From assembly GCA_029204225.1 (NCBI GenBank), contig CM055099.1, positions 65,375,852-65,439,851 of the forward strand: a stretch of DNA of 64,000 nucleotides. The letters run 5' to 3'. The translations under genes and the position numbers were made by a program. Below, piece after piece: positions 11,701 to 21,007 of the stretch. Within the stretch, counting starts at the first letter, position 1, and each line of letters begins with the position of its first letter. The stretch comes from Diphasiastrum complanatum. Lineage: Eukaryota > Streptophyta > Lycopodiopsida > Lycopodiales > Lycopodiaceae. The notes beneath the pieces were generated by a model, which had not been told where the DNA came from, did no database searches, and worked only from the letters and a program-made list of their open reading frames with translations.

Positions 11701-11806
11701 TAGACTTGGATTCATAAAGCTTCTTCAAAGCTTCCCAAGCCTCCAAAGATGATGTGCACTTACCAACTTCCTTGAGAAGTTCATTGGTAACATTCATCTT
11801 GATCAT
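8783..11806 (-). CDS. Element A polyprotein: Gag zinc knuckle, protease motif, unknown region, RT-like patch
   Basis: An uninterrupted 1007-codon ORF from an ATG at 11806. Residues 1-130 are Copia Gag (UBN2-type, LTLRRQIFQSLQKKEEST). A CFYCGIKGHFANEC zinc knuckle lies near residue 180. At about 237 comes WWIDSGASSHM, the Copia aspartic protease active site (DSGA), with the LYIPSLSKNLLSV block after it. The integrase that should follow is absent. Instead residues about 360-660 are Ser/Lys-rich with unfamiliar sequence and a hydrophobic stretch (IILMLKVLIIFFMA, about 570). At about 668 YGLKRAG, and at 695 YLLIYDGDI, resemble the RT motifs YGLKQA and LLIYVDDI, but the catalytic Asp pair is not intact. 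The C-terminus has two more hydrophobic stretches (about 867 and 893-915). The sister copy E shares this arrangement. Function of the unknown part is not known; it may be relic pol drifted beyond recognition. Confidence 0.8.
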   Translation of the reverse strand: MIKMNVTNELLKEVGKCTSSLEAWEALKKLYESKSTSRVLTLRRQIFQSLQKKEESTHAFVLRVKAFNDELACIDESIKEVELVQVILNGLLDDHANLVQSFAIQKTLPSIVDLQEILVNEEYRHQSRGGGSTSTSHYEEDAMFIKGKFKGKGKCKWSKGQDQGETSSFGKKKDKSKLKCFYCGIKGHFANECLKKQRDEGSKQINFTTNDEDLGGGDYLLMCSSSLISSEGDKDSWWIDSGASSHMTSHKEFLTSLVTYDGAKKAIHMANGGECVIEGIGSNPICLSTNRKARLDGVLYIPSLSKNLLSVGQMIKKGYMVKFGGDACFITKEEILVARGNRQGRLFKLDAFVMANKDGMEKEIGLNFPKLPFSINKIGGSYAKSNKLPYARSRSRSNMLLGDVHLCANLASLEDNDGVSMVLHGKCKHAKGKERANFINGGEGSSLEKIVVNDFFDHMEKDVARCMHEGGGSSTFFCYDSKKVIFPASGVTCLYKESRSNGSIKRLSEGDSHKSRRREVCEEFKVGCTLNDVILNDSEEESLSYDSLPKTLSRSSCLKKESTSIILMLKVLIIFFMASNVFEVSTSHDAIIKRESYEGKSNGRLVLGKIQGMDLTSLHQLKGFYDYELITHDQDGKRLVEEDYMEQIERQFLQGKGDLIGELIEVCYGLKRAGFLRFDTHLHLLYFMLDGKFGIYLLIYDGDIGDIAFTNLCGNSRSSIDEFLLDIDHMFEREYFQRFRSEDIHIFDIFDDQEKGKQVKATHFVLLTCFGEFSCVDDVMQVDIGSHGFHTGKASNGSGKKSFLNDFDGQEKDQEVGLKGLQQHKRKGGNLELVKSIKGEVIGKDVMDLFLQLIEDSSKVKGAARKCCSSLLYLFYLMFELFHVDVCKLSRYGQTSYIVLQYLIVGVVLAFLAGFADGNEANGGSLCHSSMAKFSSVELLGANTWRLSIFGEFMVIFLCQVDLEDGLVQTTWFMESCGARFASCMYSPTHGFPRLDGFLWQDEMEAH

Positions 11807-11984
11807 GTGTAGAGCTATACCTCACTTGATCTTGAGGTGCTTGAGGTCTCTCCTCCACACCTTCAACAATCTCCATCAACTCATTCATCTCCAATAAGGA
11901 CTCCATCCTCACCTTCCAAGTAGAATAGTTGATTGAGGTAAGCCTATCATTGCTCTCCAACATAAATCCACCACTTGTAGCCAT
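11781..11984 (-). CDS. Element A gag N-terminus (frameshifted from main ORF)
   Basis: ATG at 11984 starts MATSGGFMLESNDR, followed by INYSTWKVRMESLLEM, the usual beginning of Copia Gag. The frame runs off into the wrong register and stops at 11781, overlapping the main ORF by 26 bp. Comparison with element E (23842-23890) shows that A has lost 17 nt (E has DKRAKKAL here), so this is a deletion and not evidence for programmed frameshifting. The internal ATG at 11806 may still allow the long ORF to be translated. Confidence 0.75.
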   Translation of the reverse strand: MATSGGFMLESNDRLTSINYSTWKVRMESLLEMNELMEIVEGVEERPQAPQDQVRYSSTHDQDECYQ

Positions 11985-12572
11985 GTTGAAGTGACCTGAT
12001 CTTCTTCTTTCAACCTGTTCCAATGCACAAAGCACTCTCTTGAATGTCAACAAATGAACTCAAGAAGAAATCACAAAGATATGGAACCTCTCAAATCTAT
12101 TCTAGCACTTCTAACTAGAAAATCAACACATAGAATAGTGAAATCTTGATCAACCTATGATCTATCCTCAATCTAATGATTCTTGCCACTTCCTAAGATT
12201 GAAATACACTCAAATGAAGTTCAGTAACCTCACAAACTAGAGATCCAATCAAAATTAGGGTTTTGACAAAATAACAAAAAATTGAATATCTTAAATTCTA
12301 CATGCAATTTCTAAAAACTTGGTATATCTTCTTGTAGACTCCAATGAGACCTTCCTAATGCACCAAATATCATCTAAATCCAGTAAACCAAGTGTGAAAT
12401 CGGAATTGATCAAGTATATAACCCTATATTGAGTTTTGACCTACAAAAGATCAATTCTACACATGCAAAAATGCTGATTTTTGAGTAGAGATCAATCTAG
12501 CATGCTCTAGCATTGCTAACTCCTCCAAATCCTTGCTAAAGATGGCTGATCCTTTCATAACCTGAAACACAA

Positions 12573-12586
12573 GAGATCTGATACCA
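12573..12586 (-). promoter_or_regulatory. Element A primer binding site (tRNA-iMet type)
   Basis: The minus strand reads TGGTATCAGATCTC directly after the 5' LTR terminus TTCACA, with no spacer. This matches the usual plant Copia initiator-methionine primer site TGGTATCAGAGC at its first ten bases, fixing both the LTR boundary and element orientation. Confidence 0.85.
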
Positions 12587-13240
12587 TGTGAAGGATTTCA
12601 GATCATTCAAGATCCAATCCAAGTCCTAAATCTTTGGTTACAATAAGGAGCAAACCAACAATCCTGCCAATGTAGAAAAATCAGCATCTACATACAAAAT
12701 GAGATGCAAACTCTAAGAGATATTGATCAAACATGAACCAAAACATAAAATATGTTTGTTTTCCGTACAATTACAGTACCATACTATATTTCACACGTGT
12801 GAAACCGAAAATAGCAATAAATGATCATTTTTCACACAAGATTGCAAGATAACACCAAGATAGTGCACCAATGAGTAGTAGAACCCAAAGAGAACCATGT
12901 ATAATGATGAAATGAGAGATAGAAGAGAGAAGATGTGTCTCTCCACGAGTTACATACTTTTATAGAGTTTCCAAACCCTATTTGGCCACTTGGCTTTCCC
13001 TCCAAAATGTAAACCCTACTATTTTTGGGTCTAGATTCAATGTACCCAAAGTTCAAATTTGAATCTCTCTCAAACTTGACTACCAAATTTCCCACACTTT
13101 CCAAAAGTGTTTATTGAATGTATTTTAAACTAATATAACTTCAAAAATTTTATCTTTAAGCCTAAAATGAGTTTTGGCCTCTTATTGACAATTTACCAAA
13201 ATGTGACTAAACTAGACTAAACTAGTTGAAATCTCTCACA
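12587..13240 (-). repeat. Element A 5' LTR
   Basis: 654-bp LTR. On the minus strand it begins TGTGAGAGATTTCAACTAG and ends CCTTCACA. It contains the palindrome-like CACACGTGTG that recurs in the LTRs of E. It is flanked outside by CATGT. Confidence 0.9.
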
Positions 13241-13245
13241 CATGT

Positions 13246-13358
13246 TCTATGTGCTCTTGCCTTAGAATTTTCAAGATAGATTAAAATCAATCAAGTGCAA
13301 GATCTTTGTGCAAACACAAACATCTTAGGAGATCATTCACATTGTTTGTATCAGAGCC
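13246..13358 (+). mobile_element. Element O 5' LTR right part and primer binding site
   Basis: Continuation of the interrupted LTR after element A, ending about 13341 with GATCATTCACA. A 5-bp spacer and TGTATCAGAGCC (13347-13358) follow, one base off the tRNA-iMet primer site TGGTATCAGAGC. This sets element O as a plus-strand Copia element. Confidence 0.7.
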
Positions 13359-14079
13359 TACCTAAGGTTTGCATGCATGCATCAAGTGTGATGAAAATTT
13401 TGGCTTGAAATCTTGATTTTGGGAGTGTAGTTGAATCTCTATAGCTATCAACGGGATTTTGGGATCAAAAGGGGTCTAAATCACATTGATTGGATCCATG
13501 CTGGGTATTGTACAAAATTCACTGCTCATACATGTGTGAGATCAGTCAACTTTGACTTATTGGTGTATCTCCAAGGTTGATCCAAAATTGGTGTATGATA
13601 GCTTAACATAAAGCTAGTGGAGTCTAGTTTGTGTTGCAATTTGTTTCAACTCAACTGGATGTGTCTTGTGAAAGTTATAGCCATTTGAAGTGAGGTAGGT
13701 AGGACACCCAACTTGGTTGGACACACCGAGTTTGACCCATATATAGCTTGTTTCATCCAAAAACTCAAGATAGTGCTTGTCAATCTTGTCTAGGTGGGAT
13801 CTAGGTATGACTTTGAAGCCATAGCCACATAGTTTCATACAAATCAAGTGTATTTGAGTCTTTTGTGGAGTCTTTGAGTGCTTTACATGTGCTTGAGAGA
13901 ATTTGGTTTTGCTTCATCTTTGTATTGGAGCTTGATCTAGATTGGCATAGCTTGTGAGATTGATCTCAAACCTTGTTGCAAGATCCCAAGTTGTAGTTGG
14001 TAGAACACCATTATTGGATCCTTCATTGAGAAAGAAGGAACACTTTTAGATCCATTACAAGATAATTTCTCAAGATAAG
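13359..14079 (+). other. Element O untranslated leader
   Basis: About 720 bp between the primer site and the first gag ATG. No ORF with a known domain is visible. A leader of this length is normal for plant Copia elements. Confidence 0.5.
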
Positions 14080-14483
14080 ATGGCTTCCATGGGATCCTTT
14101 CTCTTGGAAGAGATATTGACCACCTCCAATTACTCTATTTGGAAGGTGAGCATGGAGTCGATTTTGATCCTCCAAGATGTGATGGGTATTGTCCTTGGAC
14201 TTGAGAAGGAGCCTCAATTGCTTCAGGAAGTACAAAGGTACAAGAAAAGAGCAAGAATGACTCTTCACTATATCAAGATGAATGTTTCAAATGAAGTGTC
14301 GAGAGAAATTAGTACTTGCACCTTAACCAAGGAGGCTTCGGACACCCTCAAAGTCATTTATGAGGTCAAGAATACCGAAAGATTTTCATAGAGAGCTTGC
14401 TTGCATAGAAGATCACCTCAACCAAAGTAAATTAGTGCAAGTGATCCTAAATGTATTGAAGGATGAATTTGGCAACCTTGTAC
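14080..14483 (+). pseudogene. Element O gag, truncated and frameshifted
   Basis: ATG at 14080 gives MASMGSFLLEEILTTSNYS, then IWKVSMESILILQDVMGIV, a Copia Gag N-terminus similar to that of element A. An internal deletion joins YEVKNTERF to HRELACIEDHLNQ in another frame. At 14483 the coding sequence stops abruptly at a TGTTGGAC block that starts a different repeat. Nothing downstream of gag remains of O. Confidence 0.8.
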
Positions 14484-14629
14484 ATGTTGGACTATTCTAC
14501 TATCGGAGTGATTCATATCCAAATAATCAATTTTTAATCTTCATCCACTTTTATCTAGTTCTGCAGTTCTATTCGTGTTTTTACACAGTCTGCATAAATA
14601 CTTGGGAATCGCTCTAGAGGTGGCTCCGA
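14484..14629 (+). repeat. LTR-like repeat, partner of 17103-17219
   Basis: Starts TGTTGGACTATTCTACTATC and ends GGTGGCTCCGA. The same sequence with modest divergence begins right after the polypurine tract of element B at 17102. It is therefore a truncated 5' LTR of B, directly fused to the middle of B gag. Confidence 0.7.
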
Positions 14630-15612
14630 GTGTGGAAGATTAGAATGGAATCATTATTGATTCTACATGATGTAATGGACATTGTAAGTGGAGTTGAAGA
14701 AGAACCTACAGCTCCTAATAAAGCTGCAGCATTCAAGAAGAGAAAAAGGATTGCTCTTCATTTCATAAAAATGAATGTCACAAATGAAGTGCTAAGGGAG
14801 ATCAGTAAGTGCACCACTACCAAGGAGGCTTGGGACACTGTTAAAACAATCTATGGAATTAGAAATATTTCTAGATTGCTTACACTTAAAAATCAAATCT
14901 TTCTAAGTTATCAGAGAGTAGATGAGAGTGCTTCAAATTATGTAATGAGAGTTAAAGATCTTCATCAAGAGTTAGCTAGTATTGGTGATGCTCTTAAGAA
15001 CATTGAGCTTGTTGAAGTAGTCCTTAATGGACTAAGAGATGAGTATGACAATATTGTGCAGACTTATGCTGCCAGGGAGGAGCTTCCATCTTTGGGACTC
15101 TTCAAGGTGTTCTCATTGCTGAAGAAAGCAAGCAAGAGAACAAGATGCTGAGGATCAACAAACTTTCATTAAAGGATGGTGGAGATGACAAAGCACTCTT
15201 CACCAAGGACAAGTCAAGAGGCAAGGGCAAAGGTCAACAACGCTTCAAGAAGGACAAGGTCAAAGAAGGTAGTGAGGATCAATCCTCACAAGCTGCAACA
15301 TCCAGTGGCAAAAAGAAGCTATCAAAGATCAAATGTTTCTTTTGTGGCAAGAAGGGTCACTATGCATCAAATTGTTTCAAGAAGAAGAACCGGTCCAAGC
15401 AAGCTAACCTTGCTAATGAAGAAGAGTGTGAGGGTATTGAGAGTGAAAGAGAAAATTCTTTAATGATGTTTAGTTTTTCATCTTCTCCTTACAAGAATGA
15501 AGAAATCTGGTGGATAGATAGTGGGGCTAGTTCCCATATGTCTAGTTCTAGAAACTCTTTCACAAGTCTCATGCCATATGAAGGTGCAAAAAAGATCAAT
15601 CTATACTGCTAA
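14630..15612 (+). pseudogene. Element B gag-protease
   Basis: Gag begins mid-protein at VWKIRMESLLILHDVM and reads through the UBN2-type region (NEVLREISKCTTTKEAW, LLTLKNQIFLSYQRVDES). A frameshift occurs near 15100. The Lys-rich linker is followed by the zinc knuckle CFFCGKKGHYASNC at about 15340-15380 and the protease active site WWIDSGASSHM at about 15508-15540. The ORF ends at 15612 in a frameshift; related protease C-terminal sequence continues to about 15790 in other frames. The 5' part of gag is missing. Confidence 0.85.
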
Positions 15613-15790
15613 TGATGTAGAGTGTAGAATTGAAGGAATATGCATGCATCATCATCAAAATCCTTTTGTTTGCATGATGTACTTTATGTGCCTAAACTAA
15701 CCAAGAACTTCATTAGTGTAGGATAGTTGTTTGATAGTGGATTGGATGTCAAATTTCATGTTGACAAGTGTGTAATCTCGAGGGAGAGAA

Positions 15791-16471
15791 GTGATTGCTA
15801 GAGGATCTAAAGTTGGAAAGTTGTACAAGCTAGATTCTAGGGAGAGTGCTAACATTTTTTATGTTGCTTATGAGACCAAGGTTCATATTCCAAAGACACT
15901 ATCAAAGGAGCTACAACCCTGTGAAGTTTGTGTTTTGGCAAAATCACATAGAAGACCTTTTCCAAGATCCAACATCAAGACTCAACAACCATTTGAACTC
16001 GTGCACTCTAATGTTCATTTCTCCTCTACCAAGAGCAAAAGAGGAGCAAACTGTTTTGTCTCTTTCATAGATGATTACACAAGATATTCTTGGATCTATA
16101 TGTTATCTTCTAAAGCTATGGTTTATGATGTCTTCCTTACTTTCAAATCTTATGTAGAAAAGAAGTTTTCTTTCAAGATAAAAGCTTTGAGAAGTGATAG
16201 TGGAGGTGAATATACCTCTAATAAGTTTAAAGACTATTGTGAACAAGAGGGAATACATAGAAAAAAAATTTGTTCTTATACTCCTCAGCAAAATGGAGTT
16301 GCTAAAAGAAAAAATAGAACATTATGTGAATGTGCAAAAGCCATTAGGCTAGAAGCATTTCTATCTAAAGAATTTTGGGGAGAAGCAGTTGCATGTGCAA
16401 ATTATCTTTGTAATAGGCTTCCTAATCTTGCTATAGAAGGAAGAACACCATTTGAGATGTTGCAAAATCTT
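15791..16471 (+). pseudogene. Element B integrase
   Basis: Copia integrase with the zinc-binding half-site CEVCVLAKSHRRPFP and the core catalytic triad in recognisable blocks. These are HSNVHF (first position changed from Asp to Asn), LRSDSGGEYTS (second Asp) and PQQNGVAKRKNRT (Glu replaced by Lys). FWGEAVACANYLCNRLP and GRTPFEM follow. The loss of two catalytic residues shows that the enzyme is inactive. The frame is open for 235 codons but the last ten are out of register after a deletion at about 16467-16472. Confidence 0.85.
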
Positions 16472-17101
16472 GTGATACACCTATGGAGTCCCATGTAAAG
16501 CAAACTATAAGAGGTAATGAAAGATCTTTCAAGGACATTACTATCTATAGAAAGCTGGTTAGGTCACTTATCTATCTAACCATCACAAGACCAGATCTAA
16601 GCTATTGTGTTGGTAGATTGAGTCAATTTATGCAAGATCATAGTGAGGAGCATTGGAAGCTAGGAAAACGAGTTTTGAGGTATATCATGGGAACTCGAGA
16701 TTTTGGCATATTGTATGTTCACAACTCATAAATCTATCTTCTACTGAATCAAAGTATATCAGAGCCTCTCATGCTACAAAGGAAGCAGTATGGTTAAGAA
16801 ACTTACTTTCAGATGTTAGTCTGAAACAATGTGCTTTGACAATTTTATTTTGTGATAATCAAAGTGCCATTGCCTTGTCAGCCAACCCTAGATTTCATTC
16901 TAGGATAAGCACATTGAACTCAAGTATCACTATGTTAGAAACAAAGTTCTCGACAAAGAGGTAAAGTTGCAGTACTATCGAATGCAAGATATGACTGCGG
17001 ATATTTTCACTAAAGCATTAAGCTTGGATGCACACAAAATTTTGTGGTGCAGAACTAAGTTTGAAGGTCAAAGCATTCATGGAATTAAATTAAGGGGGAG
17101 T
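16472..17101 (+). pseudogene. Element B RNase H region and polypurine tract (RT deleted)
   Basis: Directly after GRTPFEM of integrase the sequence resumes at the end of RT (CDTPMESHVKQ in one frame) and continues into RNase H: RSLIYLTITRPDLSYCVGRLSQFM, STESKYIRASHATKEAVWL, FCDNQSAIALSANP, then ADIFTKALSLD. All of RT, including its catalytic YVDD, is missing. The element ends with the polypurine tract AATTAAGGGGGAG at 17088-17100. The deletion joint lies in a shared GCAAAA, suggesting illegitimate recombination at microhomology. Confidence 0.85.
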
Positions 17102-17102
17102 T

Positions 17103-17862
17103 TTGGATTATTCTACTATCGGAGTGATTCATTCGAATAATAATCGGTCTTTAATCTTCATCCATGTTTCTACACAGTCTACAAGAATACTCAGGAATCG
17201 CTCTACCGGTGGCTCCGACATATCGAACATCATCCGACATATCGACGACGATGATGAAAGTCGAAAAAGTTGGCCATGTCAATGAACAACAGTTATTGTT
17301 CCACTTTATATGAAGCTAAAGAATTGCCCTAATTGCTTTGCAAGTAAATTTTCAGAAAGTCCTAACTGGATGAATGTCAGCGCATTACGACCAACAAGCT
17401 ACTGCGATCTGCAACCTGATTAGTTGTCCTACTGGATACGCGTTAATTTCTTTAGTATAAATAGTTGATCATTAAATACTTACATAACTTAGTTTTTGTC
17501 TTAGCTCAGTTATTGTTATTCGCGCTTACTACTTTATCAACGGAAGTGCATCATACAGAGTTTTTAGCTACTTAGAGATAGCTTAGAGTACGTGGTTTTT
17601 ATCCGCACTTGTTTTGTGCTCTCATCATCTGATTTGTACATGCTACTTATTGAATCGATATAACTTCTTATTGTGTTTAGTATCATGTCAAAATGTATGC
17701 TTCTTTGTAGTTATTTGTAACTGTAAAATCTCTTATTGTTTTGTCTGTTCACTGCAATACATCATTGTTTGGCTACGAAATCACTTTAGTGCTAACAATT
17801 TCAAAGTTGGTTGCTAAAAGATTGAACATGACTTCTGTCATTATATGTTTGTTCAATATTGA
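17103..17862 (+). repeat. Element B 3' LTR (probable)
   Basis: Begins right after the polypurine tract with TTGGATTATTCTACTATCG. It contains a plausible promoter core TATAAATAG at about 17456-17464 and TTAGAGATAGCTTAGAG-like direct repeats. The right end is set by the start of element C integrase sequence near 17865. Only the first 117 bp have a second copy in the window. Confidence 0.6.
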
Positions 17863-17864
17863 TA

Positions 17865-19183
17865 GGCGTAGTCATGCGAGTGCTATTCTGGATGGAAGGA
17901 CACCTTTTGAGATGCGATTTAAGAGGAGCTCGAGTGTCAACTTTCTTAAAACTTTTGGATGCACATGCTATGTCAACATTACTCTTGATTATAGGACCAA
18001 GGAGGATCCATCTTCAAGGAAAGGTATTTTTGTTGGATATAGTGAGGTGAGTAAAGCCTACAAGGTTTACAATCCTTCTACTAACAAAGTGATTGTTGGT
18101 AGAGATGTCATTTTTTATGAGGGGAACATTCCAAAAGTATCTTCAAGCATTATTGATGGTGATGTGGATGGATCTAACATTCTCGATGTTGATGTGAAGG
18201 ATCCTACTTTGGATGGTGATGATGAAGGACCATCATCAAGTCAAAAGCCAAGGAGAACATCAAGGGAAAGACAAATGCCTTCAAGGCTCACATATGATGA
18301 GAAGGGCAAGCAAGTAGTTTCTGGAAATTACTTTGCTTTACTAACCTCTTTTGATGAACCTACATGTGTATATGAAGCAAGGAAAGAAGAGGAGTGGATC
18401 CAAGCAATGGATCTTGAGTATCAAGCTCTTATGAAAAATGGAACATGGAGATTGGTGGAGTTATCTAAGGACAAGAAAGCTATTGGATGCAAATGGATCT
18501 TCAAGGTGAAGACAACCAAGATGGATCTATCAACAAGTACAAGGCAAGGTTAGTGGCAAAAGGATATTCTCAAGAACATGGGATTGACTATGATGAAACC
18601 TTTGCACCCATGGCAAAGATGGTAAGCATTCGGGTCATCATCTCTCTTGCTACTCTTTATGGCTGGGATCTATGGCAATTGGACATTACAAATGCATTTT
18701 TGAATGGTGATCTTGAGGAGGAAATGTACATGGATCAACCTGAGAGCTACATTTCATCTACAAAGCCAAATCATTTGTGTCTTCTACAAAAGAGTTTGTA
18801 TGGCCTTAAGCAAGCACCAAAAAGTTGGTATGCTAATTTAATACTTTTTTACTCTCTCAAGGCTTTGTTATGAGTGAGTATGATCATTCACTTTATTATA
18901 AGTTTGTTGGAAATGATGTTACCATCTTGCTAATCTTTGTGGATGATATCATCTTGAGTGGTGAAAACAATCAAGATGTGGAGGATCTCAAGAGTGCTCT
19001 TAAGAAGGAATTTGAGGTGCATGATCTTGGTAACTTGCATTACATTTTAGGAATAGAAGTAATTAGATCTTCTCAATCTACTTTCATTTGTCAAGAGAAG
19101 TATGCTAATTCAATTCTAGAAATATTTCATATGGTAGATGCAAAAGCTTGTGATTAACCAATGGAATCTTATGTAAGGCTAAT
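17865..19183 (+). pseudogene. Element C: Copia integrase C-terminus and reverse transcriptase
   Basis: Starts at the GRTPFEM block of integrase and continues with LKTFGCTCYVNI, KGIFVGYSEVSKAYKVYNP and the acidic linker. The RT region then runs EEWIQAMDLEYQALMKNGTW, KARLVAKGYSQEHGIDYDET, LDITNAFLNGDLEEEMYM, QKSLYGLKQAPKSWY and LLIFVDDIILSG, keeping the catalytic Asp pair. A frameshift lies near 18485-18540 and a stop near 18872. The sequence ends at AKACD, stop, PMESYV, where an LTR begins at 19184. RNase H is absent. C contains the very interval that B lacks, although the two are diverged and from different copies. Confidence 0.85.
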
Positions 19184-19263
19184 TGTGGGAGATTTCAACC
19201 AGTTTAGTCAAGTTTAGTCATATTTGTCAATATTAGGCCAATATGCATTTTAGACTTAGAGAT

Positions 19264-20011
19264 TGTTGGAGGGTTTGCGGATCTCAAGGCCACCCTAACC
19301 CTAGTTAATAAGTGAGAGGGATTTGGCACCTTGCGTTTGTAAGTCCAACCCAATGATCACATAGTTATTTGATTGATTAGTTAAAAGTTAATAAAAGGAC
19401 TTTAGGCCTTTTTGCGGGACTTTTAATGTCGCAGGGCCTAAATGTCAAGTTAGTGAATAAAGTTGGGTTTCCCTCCAATTTTGATGGTTCCCACACTTTT
19501 TTAAATTTGAATAAAAAGAGAAACAAGACTGGACCAATAGGATTCAGAGGCCAGGGTCCTCCTCTCTACTATAAAAAGGGACCAACTCGAGTTGCTCCTC
19601 ATGTTCATTTCCTCATTTCAATAAAGCAGATTGGTTCTCTTTAGAAATGGATTGATGAATGTCCTTGCTCTTCCTTTCTTCTCCTCAATTTCTCATGTTT
19701 TCTTTGGATTTTGCTAATTGTTGGATTTGATCATTATTGGGATTGCTATTTCTTATGCTTTTTGTGAGAGAGAAAGGGAGAAAGAGAAGAGTAAGTTTCT
19801 ATCATTGTTGTGGATTTAGGGTTAATGGAAGTAGGGTTAATGGATGTAGTGTTAATGGATGTTCGTGTTAGATCCTCCATTCATGTTGAAATCTGAACTA
19901 TACTATCGCTCTCATGGGAACGAACCTACGCGTGACAACTAACTCCGTCTCTTTGATGCTAGATTGACTAGATCTTGGATTCAGGTTAGGCAAGGAAAGA
20001 AACCCACTACA
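19264..20011 (+). repeat. Element D 5' LTR
   Basis: 748-bp LTR beginning TGTTGGAGGGTTTGCGG and ending AAACCCACTACA. A promoter-like CTATAAAAAGGG lies near 19569-19580. Confidence 0.92.
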
Positions 20012-20015
20012 ATTT

Positions 20016-20033
20016 TGGCGCCGTTGCCGGGGA
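20016..20033 (+). promoter_or_regulatory. Element D primer binding site (gypsy type)
   Basis: TGGCGCCGTTGCCGGGGA, four bases after the 5' LTR. This sequence is widespread at the 5' LTR junction of plant Ty3/gypsy elements and not of Copia elements. Confidence 0.85.
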
Positions 20034-20205
20034 GCTACGCCAATTTTTCAGTTTGCAACATGTTTGGTTGATGGTTAGCTTGCATTAGGCATCTTGTCGT
20101 GGCATCTAGGGTTAGCTTTGCATTATGGATGTGATTTGTGAGAGTCATGTCCAAAAACGTTCAAAAAATGAGTGGTGACTGTATTTTTTGTTAATTTTTT
20201 GCCTC

Positions 20206-20780
20206 TTTTTATTCAATTTTTGCCCTATTTTTTGTTTCCTATAATTCAATTTGAATAGAGATATTGTAGAGCATTGAAAGGGCTTTCTTTCCATCTAATT
20301 TTTTTTTTTTAATTCCGTTTAGTATTGAGCAAGTTACAAATTTTTGAAATTTGCAACAAAATTCTGTTAACTTGTCAAAAACCAAAAACTTCCAAATTCG
20401 TTTTTTTTTTTGCCCTGTTTGATTCATTTTTTGCCCTACTTTTTATTCTTTGTATTTCAATCTAAATATGAACAGTTGTAGAGCATTATAAGGGCTTTCT
20501 ATCCATATAATTTTTTTTGGATTCCGTTCAGTATTGGGCAAGTTACAAATTTTTGAAGTTGGCAACAAAATTTTGTAAACTTGTCAAAAACCAGAAACTT
20601 TCATATTCATTTTTTTTCTGCCCTGTTTGATTCATTTTTCGCCCAGCTTTCTGTTCTCTATAATTTCATCTAAATAGCTATAGTTGTAGAGCATTGAAAG
20701 GGCTTTCTAGAGATATAATTGTTTTCTCATTTCGTTACATATTGAGGAAGTCAAAAATTTTTGAAAATGTCAAAAAAAAA
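20206..20780. repeat. Element D internal tandem repeat, three units of about 195 bp
   Basis: Three imperfect copies, starting near 20206, 20405 and 20620. Each contains TTTTGCCCT runs, a TTGTAGAGCATT(G/A)(A/T)AAGGGC block and GGGCAAGTTACAAATTTTTG-like sequence. They fill most of the element interior and have no coding content. Confidence 0.8.
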
Positions 20781-20810
20781 AAAATTGCAGTTACCTTGTC
20801 GTTAGCTTCA

Positions 20811-21005
20811 ACAATGTCATTGCTAGCAGGTGCACCTATCTACAAGGATCAACATCAACAAGCATTATCTTGGGATCTTTTTTTGGATGGTGTCGACTAC
20901 CCATTTGTCAATGCACAAGGTTATCATGAATGGCCACCGGACCCATATAAATATTCAAGCATCGAGGTTGGTGTCGTGGGACCGCCACCAATTTTGGTGG
21001 GGGAT
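20811..21005 (+). other. Element D short open frame before the polypurine tract
   Basis: An open frame containing two ATGs encodes MSLLAGAPIYKDQHQQAL and then a Trp/Tyr/Pro-rich stretch (HEWPPDPYKYSSIEV). No family is recognised. It differs in composition from the T-rich tandem repeats beside it, so it may be a relic of a lost gag or captured sequence. It is short and could be chance. Confidence 0.25.
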
Positions 21006-21007
21006 AC

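Larger units (their letters stand above)
7797..13240 (-). mobile_element. Element A: Copia-derived non-autonomous LTR retrotransposon
   Basis: A 5.44-kb minus-strand element bounded by the 5-bp duplication CATGT (7792-7796 and 13241-13245). The terminal bases are TGTG...CACA. Its 5' LTR is 12587-13240 and its 3' LTR 7797-8438. A tRNA-iMet type primer site (TGGTATCAGATCTC on the minus strand) lies immediately inside the 5' LTR. The interior encodes Gag and a protease motif, then a long region without integrase and with only a degenerate RT-like patch. Movement must therefore rely on enzymes supplied in trans. The LTRs differ by few substitutions, so the insertion is fairly recent. The 3' LTR lacks the outermost 12 bp (AAATCTCTCACA) on its internal side, indicating a small deletion or aberrant reverse transcription there. 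Element A sits inside the 5' LTR of element O. Confidence 0.9.

Noticed and set aside
11781-11984. Programmed ribosomal frameshift between the two gag frames of element A
   Set aside because: Comparison with element E shows a 17-nt deletion at the joint, so the frame change is a mutation.
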